56,679 nt of DNA from Oscillospiraceae bacterium. Lineage in GTDB: Bacteria > Bacillota > Clostridia > Oscillospirales > Acutalibacteraceae. Position 1 is the stretch's first letter, and each line of letters starts with the position of its first letter. Of this stretch, positions 15,769 to 26,567 are shown one piece after another. The notes beneath the pieces are model-generated. The model did not search any database, was not told the DNA's origin, and saw only the letters and a list, made by a program, of their open reading frames with translations. The position numbers were made by a program, and so were the translations under genes. Where the stretch lies: the NCBI GenBank assembly GCA_029227055.1, contig JAQXZE010000028.1:1-56679 (forward strand). Direction: 5' to 3'.

Positions 15769-16320
15769 TTACACTGCTAAACAAAAATATTCTGTTATTG
15801 TTTCAGAAGATTCTTTCATTCCGTTATCAATCCACCATCTAACAGTTTCAATAAAAGTAGATGCTATGTGGTTTACCCAAAAACTGTCTGGTAATATTTC
15901 GCTTTTTCTCGCTTCAAATAACGGCAGTTGGCTTACGACCAACCTTTGGAGATTGATTTTGAAATACAGCAGGAATAACTCGTTATTCTGACAGGACAGT
16001 AATTCCAGAATATTATTATCGTTCTTCTGCAAATGCTGAAAAAGATGCAAAAATACAGAGTTTGGTGCATCACAATCAAAAAGATGTCTGTGTTCCGATT
16101 GTTCGTTATTTGTCGCATCAAAAATATGGCAGAACAATTCTTCACATAGTTCTTTCAGAAGATAGTCTTTTGTTTCAAAATGTGAATAAAAAGTTGCTCT
16201 GCCCACATCTGCATGGGTGATTATCTCCCCCACAGTAATCTGTCCGAAATCTTTTTTTGATAACAAGTCAATAAAGGCAGAAAAAATCGCCTCTCGTGTT
16301 TTTCTTTGTCTTCTATCCAT
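15769..16320 (-). CDS. TetR/AcrR-family transcriptional regulator
   Basis: A 183-residue repressor. Residues ~5-50 are the TetR helix-turn-helix (TREAIFSAFIDLLSKKDFGQ, then ITHADVGRATFYSHFETKD). The rest is a helical ligand-binding domain with no recognisable motif beyond a few Cys/His. The ATG at 16320 is used because GGAGGAG lies just before it, whereas the in-frame ATG at 16332 overlaps that site. It is divergent from a CDF metal exporter with an inverted repeat between them, so it probably represses that gene and responds to metal or to a substrate of the exporter. Confidence 0.88.
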   Translation of the reverse strand: MDRRQRKTREAIFSAFIDLLSKKDFGQITVGEIITHADVGRATFYSHFETKDYLLKELCEELFCHIFDATNNEQSEHRHLFDCDAPNSVFLHLFQHLQKNDNNILELLSCQNNELFLLYFKINLQRLVVSQLPLFEARKSEILPDSFWVNHIASTFIETVRWWIDNGMKESSETITEYFCLAV

Positions 16321-16385
16321 AATCTCCTCCATACAGTTTTGCGAAAATGTTCAGTATCTTACATCAACGACAATCTGCATATTGT

Positions 16386-16437
16386 GTTCATCTAATTTAT
16401 CCTGCATAATAATGAACAAAGAGTTCAGTACAGAACT
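16386..16437. promoter_or_regulatory. Candidate operator of the TetR regulator
   Basis: GTTCAT (16386) and ATGAAC (16412) form an inverted pair. AGTTCAGTACAGAACT (16422-16437) is a 16-bp palindrome with only two mismatched positions. The repeated GTTC/GAAC half-site between the two divergent genes fits a TetR operator. Confidence 0.55.
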
Positions 16438-16478
16438 TATTGTATCACAACATTGTAGGAAGTCAATAGGAGGGTTTT

Positions 16479-17375
16479 ATGAAAACAGAGAAGAATATCT
16501 TAATTGCTTTTATTTTGAATTTGGCATTTTCCATTTTTGAGTTTGCAGGCGGTATCTTTACTGGTAGTGTTGCCATCATTTCTGATGCTGTACACGATAT
16601 TGGAGATGCAGTCAGCATCGGCATATCTTATTTCTTTGAAAAGAAAAGTAAGAAGCAACCTGACGAAAAATATACTTACGGGTATGCAAGATATTCTATT
16701 ATTGGCAGTGTAATCACTACATTGATTCTTCTGTTTGGTTCTGTTATGGTTATCTTCAATGCCATCAACAGAATTATCGAACCCACAGAAATCAACTATA
16801 ACGGAATGATTATCTTTGCTATTATCGGCGTATGTGTTAATTTTAGTGCAGTATTTCTCACTCGTGAGGGTGATTCGCTAAACCAGAAAGCTGTCAATCT
16901 TCATATGCTTGAAGATGTGCTTGGATGGGTGGTTGTATTGGTCGGTGCTATTGTAATGCGATTTTCTGATTTTGCCCTCATTGACCCGATTATGTCCATT
17001 GGTGTTGCGGTATTCATCCTTGTAAATGCTATTAAGAACTTGAAAGAGGCAATTGACCTATTCCTTGAAAAAACACCTCATGGCATTGATGTTAAGGAAA
17101 TTAAAGGACACATTGCTGAGATTGACGGTGTACAGGATGTTCACCACATCCACATTTGGAGTATGGATGGTCAAAGCAACTACGCAACTATGCACATTGT
17201 AACAAATTCTGATTCTCACCAAATCAAAGTAAAAGTCCGTGCGGAATTGCAGGAACACGGCATAGGTCATGCAACACTTGAACTTGAAGCAGAAAATGAA
17301 CATTGCCACGAGGAGAATTGCCATGTGGAATTAAGCGCAACTTCTTCTGGGCATCACCACCATCATCACCATTAA
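16479..17375 (+). CDS. Cation diffusion facilitator (CzcD-like zinc/cobalt exporter) with His7 tail
   Basis: A 298-residue CDF transporter that exchanges divalent metal for protons. Six helices span residues ~8-205. The transport metal site is seen as SDAVHDIGDA (His39, Asp40, Asp43) and HMLEDVLGW in helix 5. The cytoplasmic C-terminal domain (~205-280) has VHHIHIWSMDGQ, the typical regulatory metal site. The tail is rich in His and Cys (NEHCHEENCHVE) and ends SSGHHHHHHH, giving seven terminal histidines. Divergent TetR regulator, own terminator: a compact metal-resistance module, possibly acquired. Zn is the likeliest substrate, which is inferred. Confidence 0.92.
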   Translation: MKTEKNILIAFILNLAFSIFEFAGGIFTGSVAIISDAVHDIGDAVSIGISYFFEKKSKKQPDEKYTYGYARYSIIGSVITTLILLFGSVMVIFNAINRIIEPTEINYNGMIIFAIIGVCVNFSAVFLTREGDSLNQKAVNLHMLEDVLGWVVVLVGAIVMRFSDFALIDPIMSIGVAVFILVNAIKNLKEAIDLFLEKTPHGIDVKEIKGHIAEIDGVQDVHHIHIWSMDGQSNYATMHIVTNSDSHQIKVKVRAELQEHGIGHATLELEAENEHCHEENCHVELSATSSGHHHHHHH

Positions 17376-17380
17376 AGCGA

Positions 17381-17412
17381 AAGAGCAGAACGATTGTGTT
17401 CTGCTCTTTTTT
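17381..17412 (+). terminator. Terminator of the CDF gene
   Basis: AAGAGCAGAAC (17381-17391) pairs with GTTCTGCTCTT (17398-17408), followed by T residues, a few bases after the stop codon. Confidence 0.9.
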
Positions 17413-17548
17413 ATAAATTCTTATTTATCGGTTAGTTGTATTATAGCACAACTTGACTAACAAAGAAAGAGAATATTAAAAAACTACGGGTGTTTTTGTA
17501 TCTTGTTGTACTGTCCTCAACAGTACGACCCATATCAGTCTTCTTTTT

Positions 17549-18079
17549 TTATACCTTAAAAATCTTTTTAATCCTCGAATGTAGCTTAAACATATAAACC
17601 GCAGCCATTCTTGAAACGGTAATATCATATAAAACAAATACGATATTAGCAAGGCCCAAAAAGATATATGAGCCGTATTTACCGAGTATTCCGAAGTCCT
17701 CAGCAGATACCTTGAATAGTCCTGCAAAGAGAAAATATGCGGCTAATACTGCGGCATTGAAAAAAATAAATTTTAAAATCCATTCAAATACCGAGTTCTT
17801 TAATTTTTCTATAAAATATTTTGCTATAGGATAATATCCGAAAAAGCAGATATAGAGCAGTTTTGCCTCACTCTCTGCTACAAAAAAGCAGATAAGCGCC
17901 GAAGAAATATAGGTAAGAGTAGCCCATTTTGCATCTGTTTCGATAAGTACTGCCATCGCGGCAAGGCCTGCAATCGCGGGCAGAGCGTAGGTTAAATAGG
18001 GGAAATACGCCGCTACTACGAAAATTACCGCAAGGGCTGACATTATAGCGCTGAATGTTAGCTTTGAAGTGTTTTTCAA
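17549..18079 (-). CDS. Conserved membrane protein, ECF S-component-like
   Basis: A 176-residue protein with about five or six helices (residues ~9-30, 33-50, 55-75, 80-92, 103-125, 135-160). Its beginning, KLTFSAIMSALAVIFVVAAYF, has the small-residue-rich first helix typical of ECF transporter substrate-binding (S) components and similar regulators. No specific family is certain. It lies 22 bases after the J-domain gene on the same strand, so it seems to belong to the same operon as the DUF5685 and J-domain genes. Confidence 0.6.
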   Translation of the reverse strand: MKNTSKLTFSAIMSALAVIFVVAAYFPYLTYALPAIAGLAAMAVLIETDAKWATLTYISSALICFFVAESEAKLLYICFFGYYPIAKYFIEKLKNSVFEWILKFIFFNAAVLAAYFLFAGLFKVSAEDFGILGKYGSYIFLGLANIVFVLYDITVSRMAAVYMFKLHSRIKKIFKV

Positions 18080-18101
18080 AATAAAACCTCCACCCTAAAT
18101 G

Positions 18102-18704
18102 TTAGCAGCAGGGGATAAGGTCGCCGCCCATACATTCACAGCAACAGTCTGCACAAAGAAGATTTGTACAACAGTCGCAAGAATTACAGCTAGCTGCAGT
18201 TCCATAGCTTCTATATGGGTTATACTGATTTTGTGACTGCCTTTGAGCGTTTCTGTATGCATTTTGATATTCGGGATTATTGGGGTTCATTCTGCAAGCG
18301 GTTGCAAAGCTTGTAAAGGCACTGTCAAACCAACCTCTGCGATAAAGAACAGTTCCGTTCAGAAAATACCATTCTGCATCTCGCATATTGGGGGCAACGC
18401 CGTCCAAAACCTCTTGCGCCTCTTCAAGTCTACCCTGATTTATAAGATTTCTGACTTCAGGGAAAGAGGATGCCGACGAATAATTGTAAGAGCTGTTATT
18501 TTTATTTGTGCGACCCTTTCGCTCGTTCATAATAGCATCGTAAGCGTCGTTAATCTCCTTCATTTTCTCAGAGGCCAAATCCGATAAGGGATTATCTGTA
18601 TAATTATCGGGGTGGTATTTCCTTGCAAGCTCGCGGTAGGCGTTTTTGATTTCCTCGTCGGTAGCATTCTTTGGAACGCCTAATACGGAATAGGGATTTT
18701 TCAT
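18102..18704 (-). CDS. J-domain protein with cysteine-rich C-terminal tail
   Basis: The 200-residue protein begins with a J domain (residues ~3-65, [20 protein letters not shown], with the Hsp70-activating HPD in [10 protein letters not shown]). A serine/asparagine linker and a TPR-like helical segment follow (~80-145, [30 protein letters not shown]). A Gln/Asn/Tyr-rich stretch comes next, and the last 28 residues contain 11 cysteines, ending [12 protein letters not shown]. Its ATG overlaps the DUF5685 stop as ATGA, so the two are coupled. It would recruit DnaK to a client, possibly DUF5685 or the membrane protein. The cysteine tail might bind metal. Both are inference. Confidence 0.85.
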   Translation of the reverse strand: MKNPYSVLGVPKNATDEEIKNAYRELARKYHPDNYTDNPLSDLASEKMKEINDAYDAIMNERKGRTNKNNSSYNYSSASSFPEVRNLINQGRLEEAQEVLDGVAPNMRDAEWYFLNGTVLYRRGWFDSAFTSFATACRMNPNNPEYQNAYRNAQRQSQNQYNPYRSYGTAASCNSCDCCTNLLCADCCCECMGGDLIPCC

Positions 18705-19543
18705 TTGCTTAACTCCTTTTTAAAGGTATCTTCAAGTCCTAAATAAATAATATTGCCGAGTATATCCTTATATTTTTTAATATCCAAAAGCTCGAAAGCC
18801 TTTGAAGCTTCATTTATACAAAAATATAGCTTTGGATAAATTTCAGATTTTATATATTCGTTTGTATCTGAAATTTCATTTCGGTTTAACACATTATATC
18901 TGTTTTTAATTCTATCTTCCTCTAAATCACAGGCGGCATCAAGCATATAGATATATCTGCCAAGACAGTAGCCAAGTCGGCTTAAAACCCTCTTTTGATT
19001 AGCATCATCACTGCAAAGCATCAAAATTTCAGATAGGGCAGTAGCTGTAGGGTCACAGGCTTCGTCTATATTTTTGCACCCGTTTTTTTCGAGAAGAAAC
19101 TGCTTATCCATAAGCCGTTTTACAATATCCTCAATTTCGGGGTATCGCATTTTAGCCTTTTTTCTAGCTCCAGAAAAGACAGGCTTTAGAAGAACATAAA
19201 ACAGTTTTTTAAAGCCCTTTTCATCAGCAATATTATCTTTAATCTTATAATAAAGCATTATCATAGCCGTCGCTGCGGGCATCTCGGTAGCAATATCATT
19301 ATCACAGTAATTGCATTTTTTAAGGGGATTAAAGGCACAGCGTTTCTGATGAAAATTATCGCAGCCGTCGGTCATAGCCATTTTAAGCAGAGCAAAAAAG
19401 GTAAAATCGTAGCTGAGAGTTAGTCTTGATAAAAGACCGTAGCTTTTGCCAAGCCGCTTACAAAGGGTGCAGTATACGGCTTTATAGAGTTCATATTCCC
19501 GAACCTTTAGCTCGGGCTTTGCTATTCTTATATAGCCGAACAT
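18701..19543 (-). CDS. DUF5685-family protein
   Basis: The 280-residue soluble helical protein belongs to the DUF5685 family. Its start [20 protein letters not shown] is followed by [15 protein letters not shown] and a cysteine cluster [12 protein letters not shown] around residues 65-85. The C-terminal half has [17 protein letters not shown], an acidic aspartate-rich motif reminiscent of polyprenyl-synthase-like helical folds, though this comparison is weak. The ATG at 19543 follows a G-run ribosome site (AAGGGGGGG); an earlier ATG at 19573 lacks one. Function is unknown. It is always worth reading with the J-domain partner, to which it is translationally coupled. Confidence 0.75.
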   Translation of the reverse strand: MFGYIRIAKPELKVREYELYKAVYCTLCKRLGKSYGLLSRLTLSYDFTFFALLKMAMTDGCDNFHQKRCAFNPLKKCNYCDNDIATEMPAATAMIMLYYKIKDNIADEKGFKKLFYVLLKPVFSGARKKAKMRYPEIEDIVKRLMDKQFLLEKNGCKNIDEACDPTATALSEILMLCSDDANQKRVLSRLGYCLGRYIYMLDAACDLEEDRIKNRYNVLNRNEISDTNEYIKSEIYPKLYFCINEASKAFELLDIKKYKDILGNIIYLGLEDTFKKELSK

Positions 19544-19615
19544 ACTATTCCCCCCCTTGTACCTTTGTATCATAATACCGCTATTAAAGACTATATTGGT
19601 GAATAATGTGTAAAT

Positions 19616-22453
19616 TTAAAGTAATTTTTTAAGGAATTGACCGGTATACGATTTTTTGCAGGCGGCAACCTTTTCAGGTGTGCCCTCAGCCACAAGCGTT
19701 CCGCCCTTATCTCCGCCTTCGGGACCTAAATCAATAATATGGTCGGCAGTTTTGATAACATCGAGATTATGCTCAATAACAAGCACAGTATTGCCCGCGT
19801 CTACAAACTTGTGAAGTACCTCTATCAGTTTATGAACATCGGCGGTGTGAAGTCCCGTTGTGGGCTCGTCAAGAATATATATGGTTTTTCCTGTACTGCG
19901 TTTTGAAAGCTCGGTTGCAAGCTTTACACGCTGAGCCTCACCGCCCGAAAGGGTAGTTGCGGGCTGACCGATTTTAATATATCCAAGTCCTACATCATAA
20001 AGGGTTTTGAGCTTTCGGTAGATTTTGGGGATACTCTCAAAGAAGTTCATACCCTCTTCAACCGTCATTTCAAGAACTTCGTATATATTTTTGCCCTTAT
20101 ATCGAATGTTTAGGGTTTCTTTGTTATAGCGTGTACCTGAGCACACCTCGCAAGGCACATAAATATCGGGAAGAAAGTGCATTTCAATCTTTAAAATGCC
20201 GTCGCCCTGACAGGCTTCGCACCTTCCGCCCTTTACATTAAAGGAAAATCTGCCTGCGGTGTAGCCCTTGGCTTTGGCGTCCTTAGTAGAGGCAAAAAGC
20301 TCTCTGATATCCGCAAAAACACCTGTATAGGTTGCAGGGTTTGAGCGGGGCGTTCTGCCGATAGGCGCCTGATTTATATCAATTACCTTATCTAAATTCT
20401 CTATTCCGTCAATCGACTTATATTTCCCCGGTACAGTTTTAGAATGGTTCAGCTTTGCCGCCAAAACCTTGTATAAAATATCATTTACAAAGGAAGATTT
20501 ACCGCTTCCTGAAACGCCCGTAATACATATAAACTCGCCTAAGGGAAGCTTAATGTCTAAGTTTTTAAGGTTGTTTTCAGTGGCACCTTTAATGGTAAGG
20601 AACTGTCCGTTACCTTTTCTTCTTGTCTTTGGTACAGGGATTTTCTTTCTTCCAAATAGATAGTCTGAGGTTATAGAGTCCTCTGCCTTTTCGAGTTCGT
20701 CTAAGTTTCCCGAAAATACTATATTTCCGCCGTGAATTCCCGCACCCTTACCTACATCGACTATATAATCTGCCGCGCGCATAGTGTCCTCGTCGTGCTC
20801 AACAACAATAAGGGTGTTACCTAAATCACGCAGCTTTTTAAGGGTAGCAAGCAGACGCTCGTTATCCCTTTGATGAAGACCTATACTCGGCTCATCAAGG
20901 ATATAAAGCACACCCATAAGAGAAGAACCTATCTGAGTAGCTAGGCGTATACGCTGACTCTCCCCTCCCGATAGCGTTCCTGAAGAACGGGAGAGGGAAA
21001 GGTAATCAAGACCTACACTCTTTAAAAATGACAAACGCTCTCTTATTTCTTTTAGTATTGGCTTTGCAATCATAGTGTCGCGCTCAGAAAAGGTGAGTGT
21101 ATCCATAAATTCAAGCTCACGGCTTACCGACATATCGCAAAATTCCATTATATTTTTGCCGCCTATTGTAACGGCTAAATATTCGGGCTTTAAACGGTTT
21201 CCCTTACATTCAGGGCAGGCGCTCTCGGTCATAAGAGCCTCAATTTCATTTCTGGAATATTCACTGCCGGTTGTTTTGTAGCGGCGCTCAAGGTTGTTTA
21301 TGATTCCCTCGAAAGCGGCATAGTGAACCTTACCGCCGAAATCCTCGTTGTATACAAGCTTTAGCTTTTCTTCGCCTGAGCCATAAAAAATCATCTGTTT
21401 TGCGTCTTCAGGGATATCCTTAAAAGGAATATTAATATCAAAGCCAAAGCGGTCGGCAATGGCGTTATAGTACATTGTAGCTATGGTGCTGGCATCGGGA
21501 TTAAACCAAGAATTAACACCCCATCCCGAAGCTTTTATGGCGCCGTCAAGAAGTGATTTTTCTTCATCGTGCACAATAAGACGAGGGTCAACCTTCATAA
21601 ACATACCGAGTCCCGTACAAACAGGGCAGGCACCAAAGGGGTTATTAAAGGAAAACATTGTAGGGGTAAGCTCGGGTATACTGATGCCGTGCTCGTCACA
21701 GGCATAGGTCTGAGAAAATTGCAGTTCTTCTCCGCCTGCAACGCTAACGGCAATAAGTCCTCCCGATAAACCGACAGCAGTTTCAATACTGTCATTAAGA
21801 CGGCTTCTGATACCGTCCTTTATTACAAGACGGTCAACTACAACCTCAATAAAATGCTTTTTATTTTTTTCGAGCTTAATTTCTTCCGAAAGGTCGTAGA
21901 TATTGCCGTCAATTCGAACCCTTACATATCCCGATTTTCTAGCACCCTCGAGTTCCTTTGTGTGTTCGCCCTTTCTGCCCTTTACAATGGGGGATAAAAC
22001 CTGAATTTTACTGCCCTCGGGTAGCTTTAAAACGGTGTCAACAATCTGGTCGGTGGTTTGCTGCTTTATTTCCTTGCCGCAGACGGGGCAGTGTGGTGTT
22101 CCCACCCTCGCATACAAAAGACGCAGATAATCGTATATCTCTGTAACCGTACCTACAGTTGAACGGGGGTTTTTAGAGGTGGTTTTCTGGTCGATTGAAA
22201 TGGCAGGGGATAAGCCCTCAATGCTTTCAACATTCGGCTTTTCCATCTGACCTAAGAACTGACGGGCATAGCTCGAAAGGGACTCAACATAGCGGCGCTG
22301 ACCCTCAGCGTAGATAGTATCAAACGCTAAAGAGGATTTTCCGCTTCCCGAAAGTCCCGTAAATACAACAAGCTTGTCTCTCGGAATAGTTAAATCAACA
22401 TTTTTAAGGTTGTGCTCACACGCACCTTTTATAATAATTTTATCACTTGCCAA
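19616..22453 (-). CDS. uvrA: Excinuclease ABC subunit A
   Basis: UvrA is the damage-sensing ABC ATPase of nucleotide excision repair. The ~945-residue product has two Walker A motifs (GLSGSGKSS and GVSGSGKSS), two signatures (SGGESQR, SGGEAQR) and three zinc modules ([21 protein letters not shown] with CEVC). The end [10 protein letters not shown] is typical. I place the start at TTG 22453, eight bases after GGAGG, giving [10 protein letters not shown] as in most homologues. The ATG at 22468 would contain that site inside the gene. It follows uvrB by 27 bases on the same strand, one repair operon. Confidence 0.95.
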   Translation of the reverse strand: MASDKIIIKGACEHNLKNVDLTIPRDKLVVFTGLSGSGKSSLAFDTIYAEGQRRYVESLSSYARQFLGQMEKPNVESIEGLSPAISIDQKTTSKNPRSTVGTVTEIYDYLRLLYARVGTPHCPVCGKEIKQQTTDQIVDTVLKLPEGSKIQVLSPIVKGRKGEHTKELEGARKSGYVRVRIDGNIYDLSEEIKLEKNKKHFIEVVVDRLVIKDGIRSRLNDSIETAVGLSGGLIAVSVAGGEELQFSQTYACDEHGISIPELTPTMFSFNNPFGACPVCTGLGMFMKVDPRLIVHDEEKSLLDGAIKASGWGVNSWFNPDASTIATMYYNAIADRFGFDINIPFKDIPEDAKQMIFYGSGEEKLKLVYNEDFGGKVHYAAFEGIINNLERRYKTTGSEYSRNEIEALMTESACPECKGNRLKPEYLAVTIGGKNIMEFCDMSVSRELEFMDTLTFSERDTMIAKPILKEIRERLSFLKSVGLDYLSLSRSSGTLSGGESQRIRLATQIGSSLMGVLYILDEPSIGLHQRDNERLLATLKKLRDLGNTLIVVEHDEDTMRAADYIVDVGKGAGIHGGNIVFSGNLDELEKAEDSITSDYLFGRKKIPVPKTRRKGNGQFLTIKGATENNLKNLDIKLPLGEFICITGVSGSGKSSFVNDILYKVLAAKLNHSKTVPGKYKSIDGIENLDKVIDINQAPIGRTPRSNPATYTGVFADIRELFASTKDAKAKGYTAGRFSFNVKGGRCEACQGDGILKIEMHFLPDIYVPCEVCSGTRYNKETLNIRYKGKNIYEVLEMTVEEGMNFFESIPKIYRKLKTLYDVGLGYIKIGQPATTLSGGEAQRVKLATELSKRSTGKTIYILDEPTTGLHTADVHKLIEVLHKFVDAGNTVLVIEHNLDVIKTADHIIDLGPEGGDKGGTLVAEGTPEKVAACKKSYTGQFLKKLL

Positions 22454-22480
22454 GTGGGTTTCCTCCATCTTTAAAGGATT

Positions 22481-24442
22481 TTATTTGCTTTCTCGAAGCC
22501 TTGTGATTTTATCTCTAAGTGTTGCGGCAAGCTCAAATTCGAGCATCTTTGCCGCCTGCTTCATTTCATAAGTCAGGCGTTTAATCTCAGCCTCTTTTTC
22601 TATCTTAGACATCTTAGAATAAGACTTTTCACTAACCGCTTTTGTTCCTATTTCTATTATATCCCTTACATCCTTAAGGATTGTTTTCGGTACAATGCCG
22701 AATTTTTGGTTATAGTCATTTTGGATTTTTCGGCGGCGCTCGGTTTCAAAGAGCGCCCTTTCCATTGAGGGAGTTACGCTGTCGGCATACATAATAACCT
22801 CGCCGTTTGCGTTACGGGCGGCTCTGCCGATTGTCTGAATAAGCGAGGTCTCGCTTCTAAGAAAGCCCTCTTTATCGGCATCAAGAATTGCTACTAAGGA
22901 TACCTCGGGTATGTCAAGACCTTCTCGCAACAGGTTTATTCCTACCAAAACATCAAATTCACCAAGACGCAAATCTCTTATGATTTCCATACGCTCGATA
23001 GTGTCAATATCGTGGTGCATATATTTAACCTTTATACCAAGGTTGTCAAGATAATCGGTTAAATCCTCTGCCATTTTTTTGGTGAGGGTGGTTATAAGCA
23101 CACGCTCTTTTTTTGCGGTGCGGATATTGATTTCGGAAACAAGGTCGTCAATCTGTCCGTCAGAGGGACGAACAGATACTAATGGGTCTAAAAGACCTGT
23201 AGGTCTTATTACCTGTTCAACAATCTCTGCTGAGTGTTCTTTTTCAAACTCACCGGGGGTTGCCGATACGAATACCGCCTGATTTATGTGACTGTAAAAT
23301 TCTTCAAAATTAAGCGGTCTGTTATCAAAGGCAGATGGCAGTCTAAAGCCGTATTCTACAAGATTTTCTTTTCGCGCCCTGTCTCCGCCGTACATACCTC
23401 TGACTTGCGGCAGAGTTACATGGGACTCGTCTACAAAAAGTAAAAAATCGTCAGGGAAGTAATCAAGCAGGGTTGAGGGTGTACTACCCTTAGGTCTTCG
23501 CGCCATAACGCGAGAATAGTTTTCAATTCCCTTACAGGTGCCGATTTCTCGCAGCATTTCTATGTCGTATTCTGTGCGCTGTCGGATTCTCTGTGCCTCG
23601 ATAAGCTTTTCGTTTTCTATAAAGAATTCTACACGCTCTTCCATTTCTTCTTTTATTTCGGCAAGGGCTTCTTCAAGCTTGTCCTGAGGTACAATATAGT
23701 GGGAAGCGGGGTAGATGGCTGTGTGGGAAATCATAGACTTAACCTCACCCGTCAGGGTGTTGATTTCACATATTCTGTCTATTTCGTCACCGAAAAATTC
23801 AATCCTGAGCGCATTTTCATAAGAGTAAGCAGGGTAGACCTCCACCGTATCGCCTCTTACTCTAAACTTGTTTCGCACAAAGTTTATGTCGTTTCGCTCA
23901 TACTGTAGGTCTACAAGTTTGCGTATGAGCTCGTCTCTGCCTTTTTCCATACCAACTCTAAGCGAAATAACCATATTTCTATAATCAATCGGGTTGCCGA
24001 GCGAATATATGCAGGAAACCGACGCTACAATTATAACATCCCTGCGCTCACTTAAAGCGCAGGTTGCACTGTGGCGAAGCTTGTCTATTTCGTCATTAAT
24101 TGCAGAATCCTTTTCGATATAGGTATCTGTCCCCGGAATGTATGCCTCGGGCTGATAATAATCGTAATAGGAAACAAAATATTCAACAGCATTTTCGGGG
24201 AAAAACTCTCTGAACTCCGAACACAGTTGTGCGGCGAGGGTTTTATTGTGAGCGAGAACAAGGGTGGGTCGGTTAACTCTTTCTATAATGTTCGCCATGG
24301 TAAAGGTTTTACCCGAACCCGTTGCACCCAGCAAAACCTGCTCTTTTAAGCCATTTTCAATGCCTTGACTTAATTTTTCAATAGCCTGCGGTTGGTCACC
24401 TGTAGGCTTAAATTTCGAGTGCAAAATAAACTTATCCGGCAC
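22481..24442 (-). CDS. uvrB: Excinuclease ABC subunit B
   Basis: The 653-residue helicase-like damage-verification subunit has [10 protein letters not shown] Walker A, the beta-hairpin region [17 protein letters not shown]-type FVDESHVTL, helicase motifs [12 protein letters not shown], and the C-terminal UVR motif ([19 protein letters not shown]) that contacts UvrC. The start is GTG 24442 behind AAGGAGTG. Upstream, the C39-like lipoprotein gene ends only 37 bases away, and beyond that lies a second, truncated 5' end of uvrB. This copy has therefore been separated from, or never owned, the original uvrB promoter region. Confidence 0.96.
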   Translation of the reverse strand: MPDKFILHSKFKPTGDQPQAIEKLSQGIENGLKEQVLLGATGSGKTFTMANIIERVNRPTLVLAHNKTLAAQLCSEFREFFPENAVEYFVSYYDYYQPEAYIPGTDTYIEKDSAINDEIDKLRHSATCALSERRDVIIVASVSCIYSLGNPIDYRNMVISLRVGMEKGRDELIRKLVDLQYERNDINFVRNKFRVRGDTVEVYPAYSYENALRIEFFGDEIDRICEINTLTGEVKSMISHTAIYPASHYIVPQDKLEEALAEIKEEMEERVEFFIENEKLIEAQRIRQRTEYDIEMLREIGTCKGIENYSRVMARRPKGSTPSTLLDYFPDDFLLFVDESHVTLPQVRGMYGGDRARKENLVEYGFRLPSAFDNRPLNFEEFYSHINQAVFVSATPGEFEKEHSAEIVEQVIRPTGLLDPLVSVRPSDGQIDDLVSEINIRTAKKERVLITTLTKKMAEDLTDYLDNLGIKVKYMHHDIDTIERMEIIRDLRLGEFDVLVGINLLREGLDIPEVSLVAILDADKEGFLRSETSLIQTIGRAARNANGEVIMYADSVTPSMERALFETERRRKIQNDYNQKFGIVPKTILKDVRDIIEIGTKAVSEKSYSKMSKIEKEAEIKRLTYEMKQAAKMLEFELAATLRDKITRLRESK

Positions 24443-24479
24443 GTTCTCACTCCTTTCTCCGTTTTGAAAATGGCAGAGG

Positions 24480-26138
24480 CTATTGAGGCAAAATGACAAG
24501 AGCCTGACTGCCAAGCTCGGCAAACCGTTCTTCGGTCAATGACTTTTCATAAGCTACTAATTTTCCGGCGTAAGGGTCATTAAAGAAATACTTAGTGTCG
24601 TCATATCCCACCAACAACATACAGTGTTCGTTTCCGGGCCAGGTAAAACGCGCTCCATCGCTTAAATACCAAGAGTTTCTTGGGTTGGTTTCCAACATAT
24701 TGATGGTCGCCCACAGAATTACCGGAACATCTTTGTCGATATATTGGTCACATATTTCCTCCAGCGACATGCCAGTTATATTTTTGACAGATTCGGAATT
24801 ACCGATGCACGCATGAAGTGCTTTTTCAATCACAGGTGCCATGCAACCGTACGAAGCCGCGGATTTCGGATTACCGATAAAGTATTCATAGGGAGAGGGA
24901 CCAAAATTCATTCCGTTTTCAACATAGAAAGCACGGCTTGTAGGCAAATATTCATCCACAAACGTCTCTACTGAAATTTGATTTCCAAAATAATGTAAAG
25001 CCATAACCGCCGCAACCGATTCGCAACCGGTGGGAAACTCGGGGAATTGATGTATAGCAGGCACGTTGCTAATTAGTTTACTGGGGGATGTGGTCTCCTC
25101 CGAGGGAGTGCTGTATTCCGGCTCGATATTAATGACGGTATCCTGCGACAATACGGTTAGTTCTTCAGGAGATGTGGGGTTGCACAGAATGATTTTATGA
25201 TGTTTTTCCATGGAGGAACCAGTTACTACCAATACGTTTTGGTCGTCAATGTAACATATTTTTTCAACTGGTTCGGTTAGGTAATAATAGGAAAGGGTTT
25301 TCTTGTTCAGGTCATAGAATCTCAGCTGATTTTTGTTTTGGGAAACGCAGGTTGTTGCAAAGCCGTGTTCTCCCATTCCGACAACAATTTCATCCGCAGA
25401 CGATATGGGAATATAGGAGCATCCGTCAGCATTTGCCAACAGGAAATTACTCTCTGTCTCACCGATGCAATAATGGGAAGAAAAGTGATTGATTCTGTTG
25501 TCCGCCAACGTGAGGGTATAGCTTTCCCTTGTTATGTCCAATGCGAACACCTCGCCGCTTATGCTGACAAGTTGTAAGACATCGTCCTTGAAAGAAAGCA
25601 CGCCACGAGGGGGAGAATCCAAGTCAATGGAACAGCGGCTGTTGTCCACCATATGGATGACCGTTGCCTGCGTACCCGAAGGATTTGTATAGACAAAATA
25701 TTTTGCGTTCTCGCTTAAAGCACAAAAGTGCATCGGCTCACTTACTTCCGAAAAAACACGTTCGTTTGTAATGTTCCCCGATCTGTCATATATCTTAAGC
25801 TCTTTTGCAAGGGTGTTGATGGCATAAAATCCGTTTTGGGTCAAACCGCTTACCCAAGCGCCATCCGAAAAAGAAACCTCGCAAAGCTTTTCACCTTTTC
25901 CAAGATCAAACAGGATGGTGTCAAAAGAATATGTATCAAGTCCTGAAGTAATAGAGTCGATTTTGACGATACCGTTCAAACAACAAGCTTCTGCAAGATC
26001 TCTATTCAGGATGTTTTCTCCTATTATTTTGGTGATATAATCTTCTGATTTTTTTGTAGCTTCATTTTTAGAGCAACCAACAAGACAAGTAAATATAAGT
26101 ATTAGTGATAGTAAAATACAAATTAATTTTTTCATCAT
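24480..26138 (-). CDS. Lipoprotein with repeat domain and C39-like cysteine peptidase domain
   Basis: The 552-residue exported protein has signal peptide residues 1-21 with lipobox LVGC (Cys22). Residues ~45-340 are beta-rich with WD/propeller-like repeating strands. A Ser/Thr/Glu linker (~340-355) leads to a peptidase C39-like domain (~358-552) with [10 protein letters not shown] (Cys372), [13 protein letters not shown] (His505) and FNDPYAG (Asp521) as the papain-like triad. It probably cleaves peptides or amide links at the cell surface. It is inserted between intact uvrB and a uvrB fragment and looks somewhat more GC-rich than its neighbours, hinting at transfer. Its promoter carries phased direct repeats. 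Confidence 0.8.
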   Translation of the reverse strand: MMKKLICILLSLILIFTCLVGCSKNEATKKSEDYITKIIGENILNRDLAEACCLNGIVKIDSITSGLDTYSFDTILFDLGKGEKLCEVSFSDGAWVSGLTQNGFYAINTLAKELKIYDRSGNITNERVFSEVSEPMHFCALSENAKYFVYTNPSGTQATVIHMVDNSRCSIDLDSPPRGVLSFKDDVLQLVSISGEVFALDITRESYTLTLADNRINHFSSHYCIGETESNFLLANADGCSYIPISSADEIVVGMGEHGFATTCVSQNKNQLRFYDLNKKTLSYYYLTEPVEKICYIDDQNVLVVTGSSMEKHHKIILCNPTSPEELTVLSQDTVINIEPEYSTPSEETTSPSKLISNVPAIHQFPEFPTGCESVAAVMALHYFGNQISVETFVDEYLPTSRAFYVENGMNFGPSPYEYFIGNPKSAASYGCMAPVIEKALHACIGNSESVKNITGMSLEEICDQYIDKDVPVILWATINMLETNPRNSWYLSDGARFTWPGNEHCMLLVGYDDTKYFFNDPYAGKLVAYEKSLTEERFAELGSQALVILPQ

Positions 26139-26206
26139 CTATTTCTCCTGTTTAAATTTGAGTATCCATTTCACATTACACGAATTCAGGTCACAAATTC
26201 ATTTGA

Positions 26207-26244
26207 TTTATACAGTGTTATTCTGTGTTATTTGGTGTTAAAAA
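26207..26244 (-). promoter_or_regulatory. Promoter of the C39-like gene with three 10-bp-phased repeats
   Basis: On the + strand GTGTTATT (26215), GTGTTATT (26225) and GTGTTAAA (26235) recur every ten bases. On the minus strand they lie directly upstream of TATAAA (26212-26207) and replace the -35, the layout of an activator-dependent promoter. Confidence 0.45.
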
Positions 26245-26291
26245 GCCATTTAAATCGGCATTTTATCATGCTTTTTGGTGCAAAACTTGTA

Positions 26292-26567
26292 TTAGGAAAC
26301 AAAGTATTCCACCGCGTTTTCGGGGAAGAATTCTTTGAATTCAGAGCACAACTGTGCAGCTAAGGTTTTATTGTGAGCGAGAACAAGTGTCGGACGGTTT
26401 ACACGCTCGATAATATTAGCCATTGTAAAGGTCTTACCCGAACCTGTAACGCCGAGAAGCGTTTGTTCACGGTTGCCGTTTTCAATACTTTTAACCAAAG
26501 CATCAATGGCTTCAGGTTGGTCGCCTGTAGGCTTGTAAGCGCTTTTTAAAATAAACTTATCCGCCAT
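26292..26567 (-). pseudogene. Diverged 5' fragment of a second uvrB
   Basis: The 91 codons match the start of UvrB ([20 protein letters not shown], then [16 protein letters not shown]) through ENAVEYFVS and then stop. The homology, including the AGGAGTGAGAA ribosome site, ends sharply at the shared TTTGTTTCCTA near 26287; the next bases are unrelated. By eye it differs from the intact uvrB at roughly one base in five, so it is not a recent copy of it. It keeps Walker A but lacks every later domain, so it is a remnant left by a recombination event that brought in the C39-like gene and the current uvrB. A weak promoter-like TTGTAT...TATAGT lies upstream. Confidence 0.85.

Noticed and set aside
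17355-17375. His7 tail as a cloning-vector artefact
   Set aside because: The preceding tail is already rich in His and Cys, codons are mixed CAT/CAC, and a native-looking terminator and chromosomal genes follow.
26292-26567. Functional short UvrB-like protein
   Set aside because: Only the first 91 residues are present, without helicase motifs beyond Walker A, and the end coincides with a sharp homology breakpoint.
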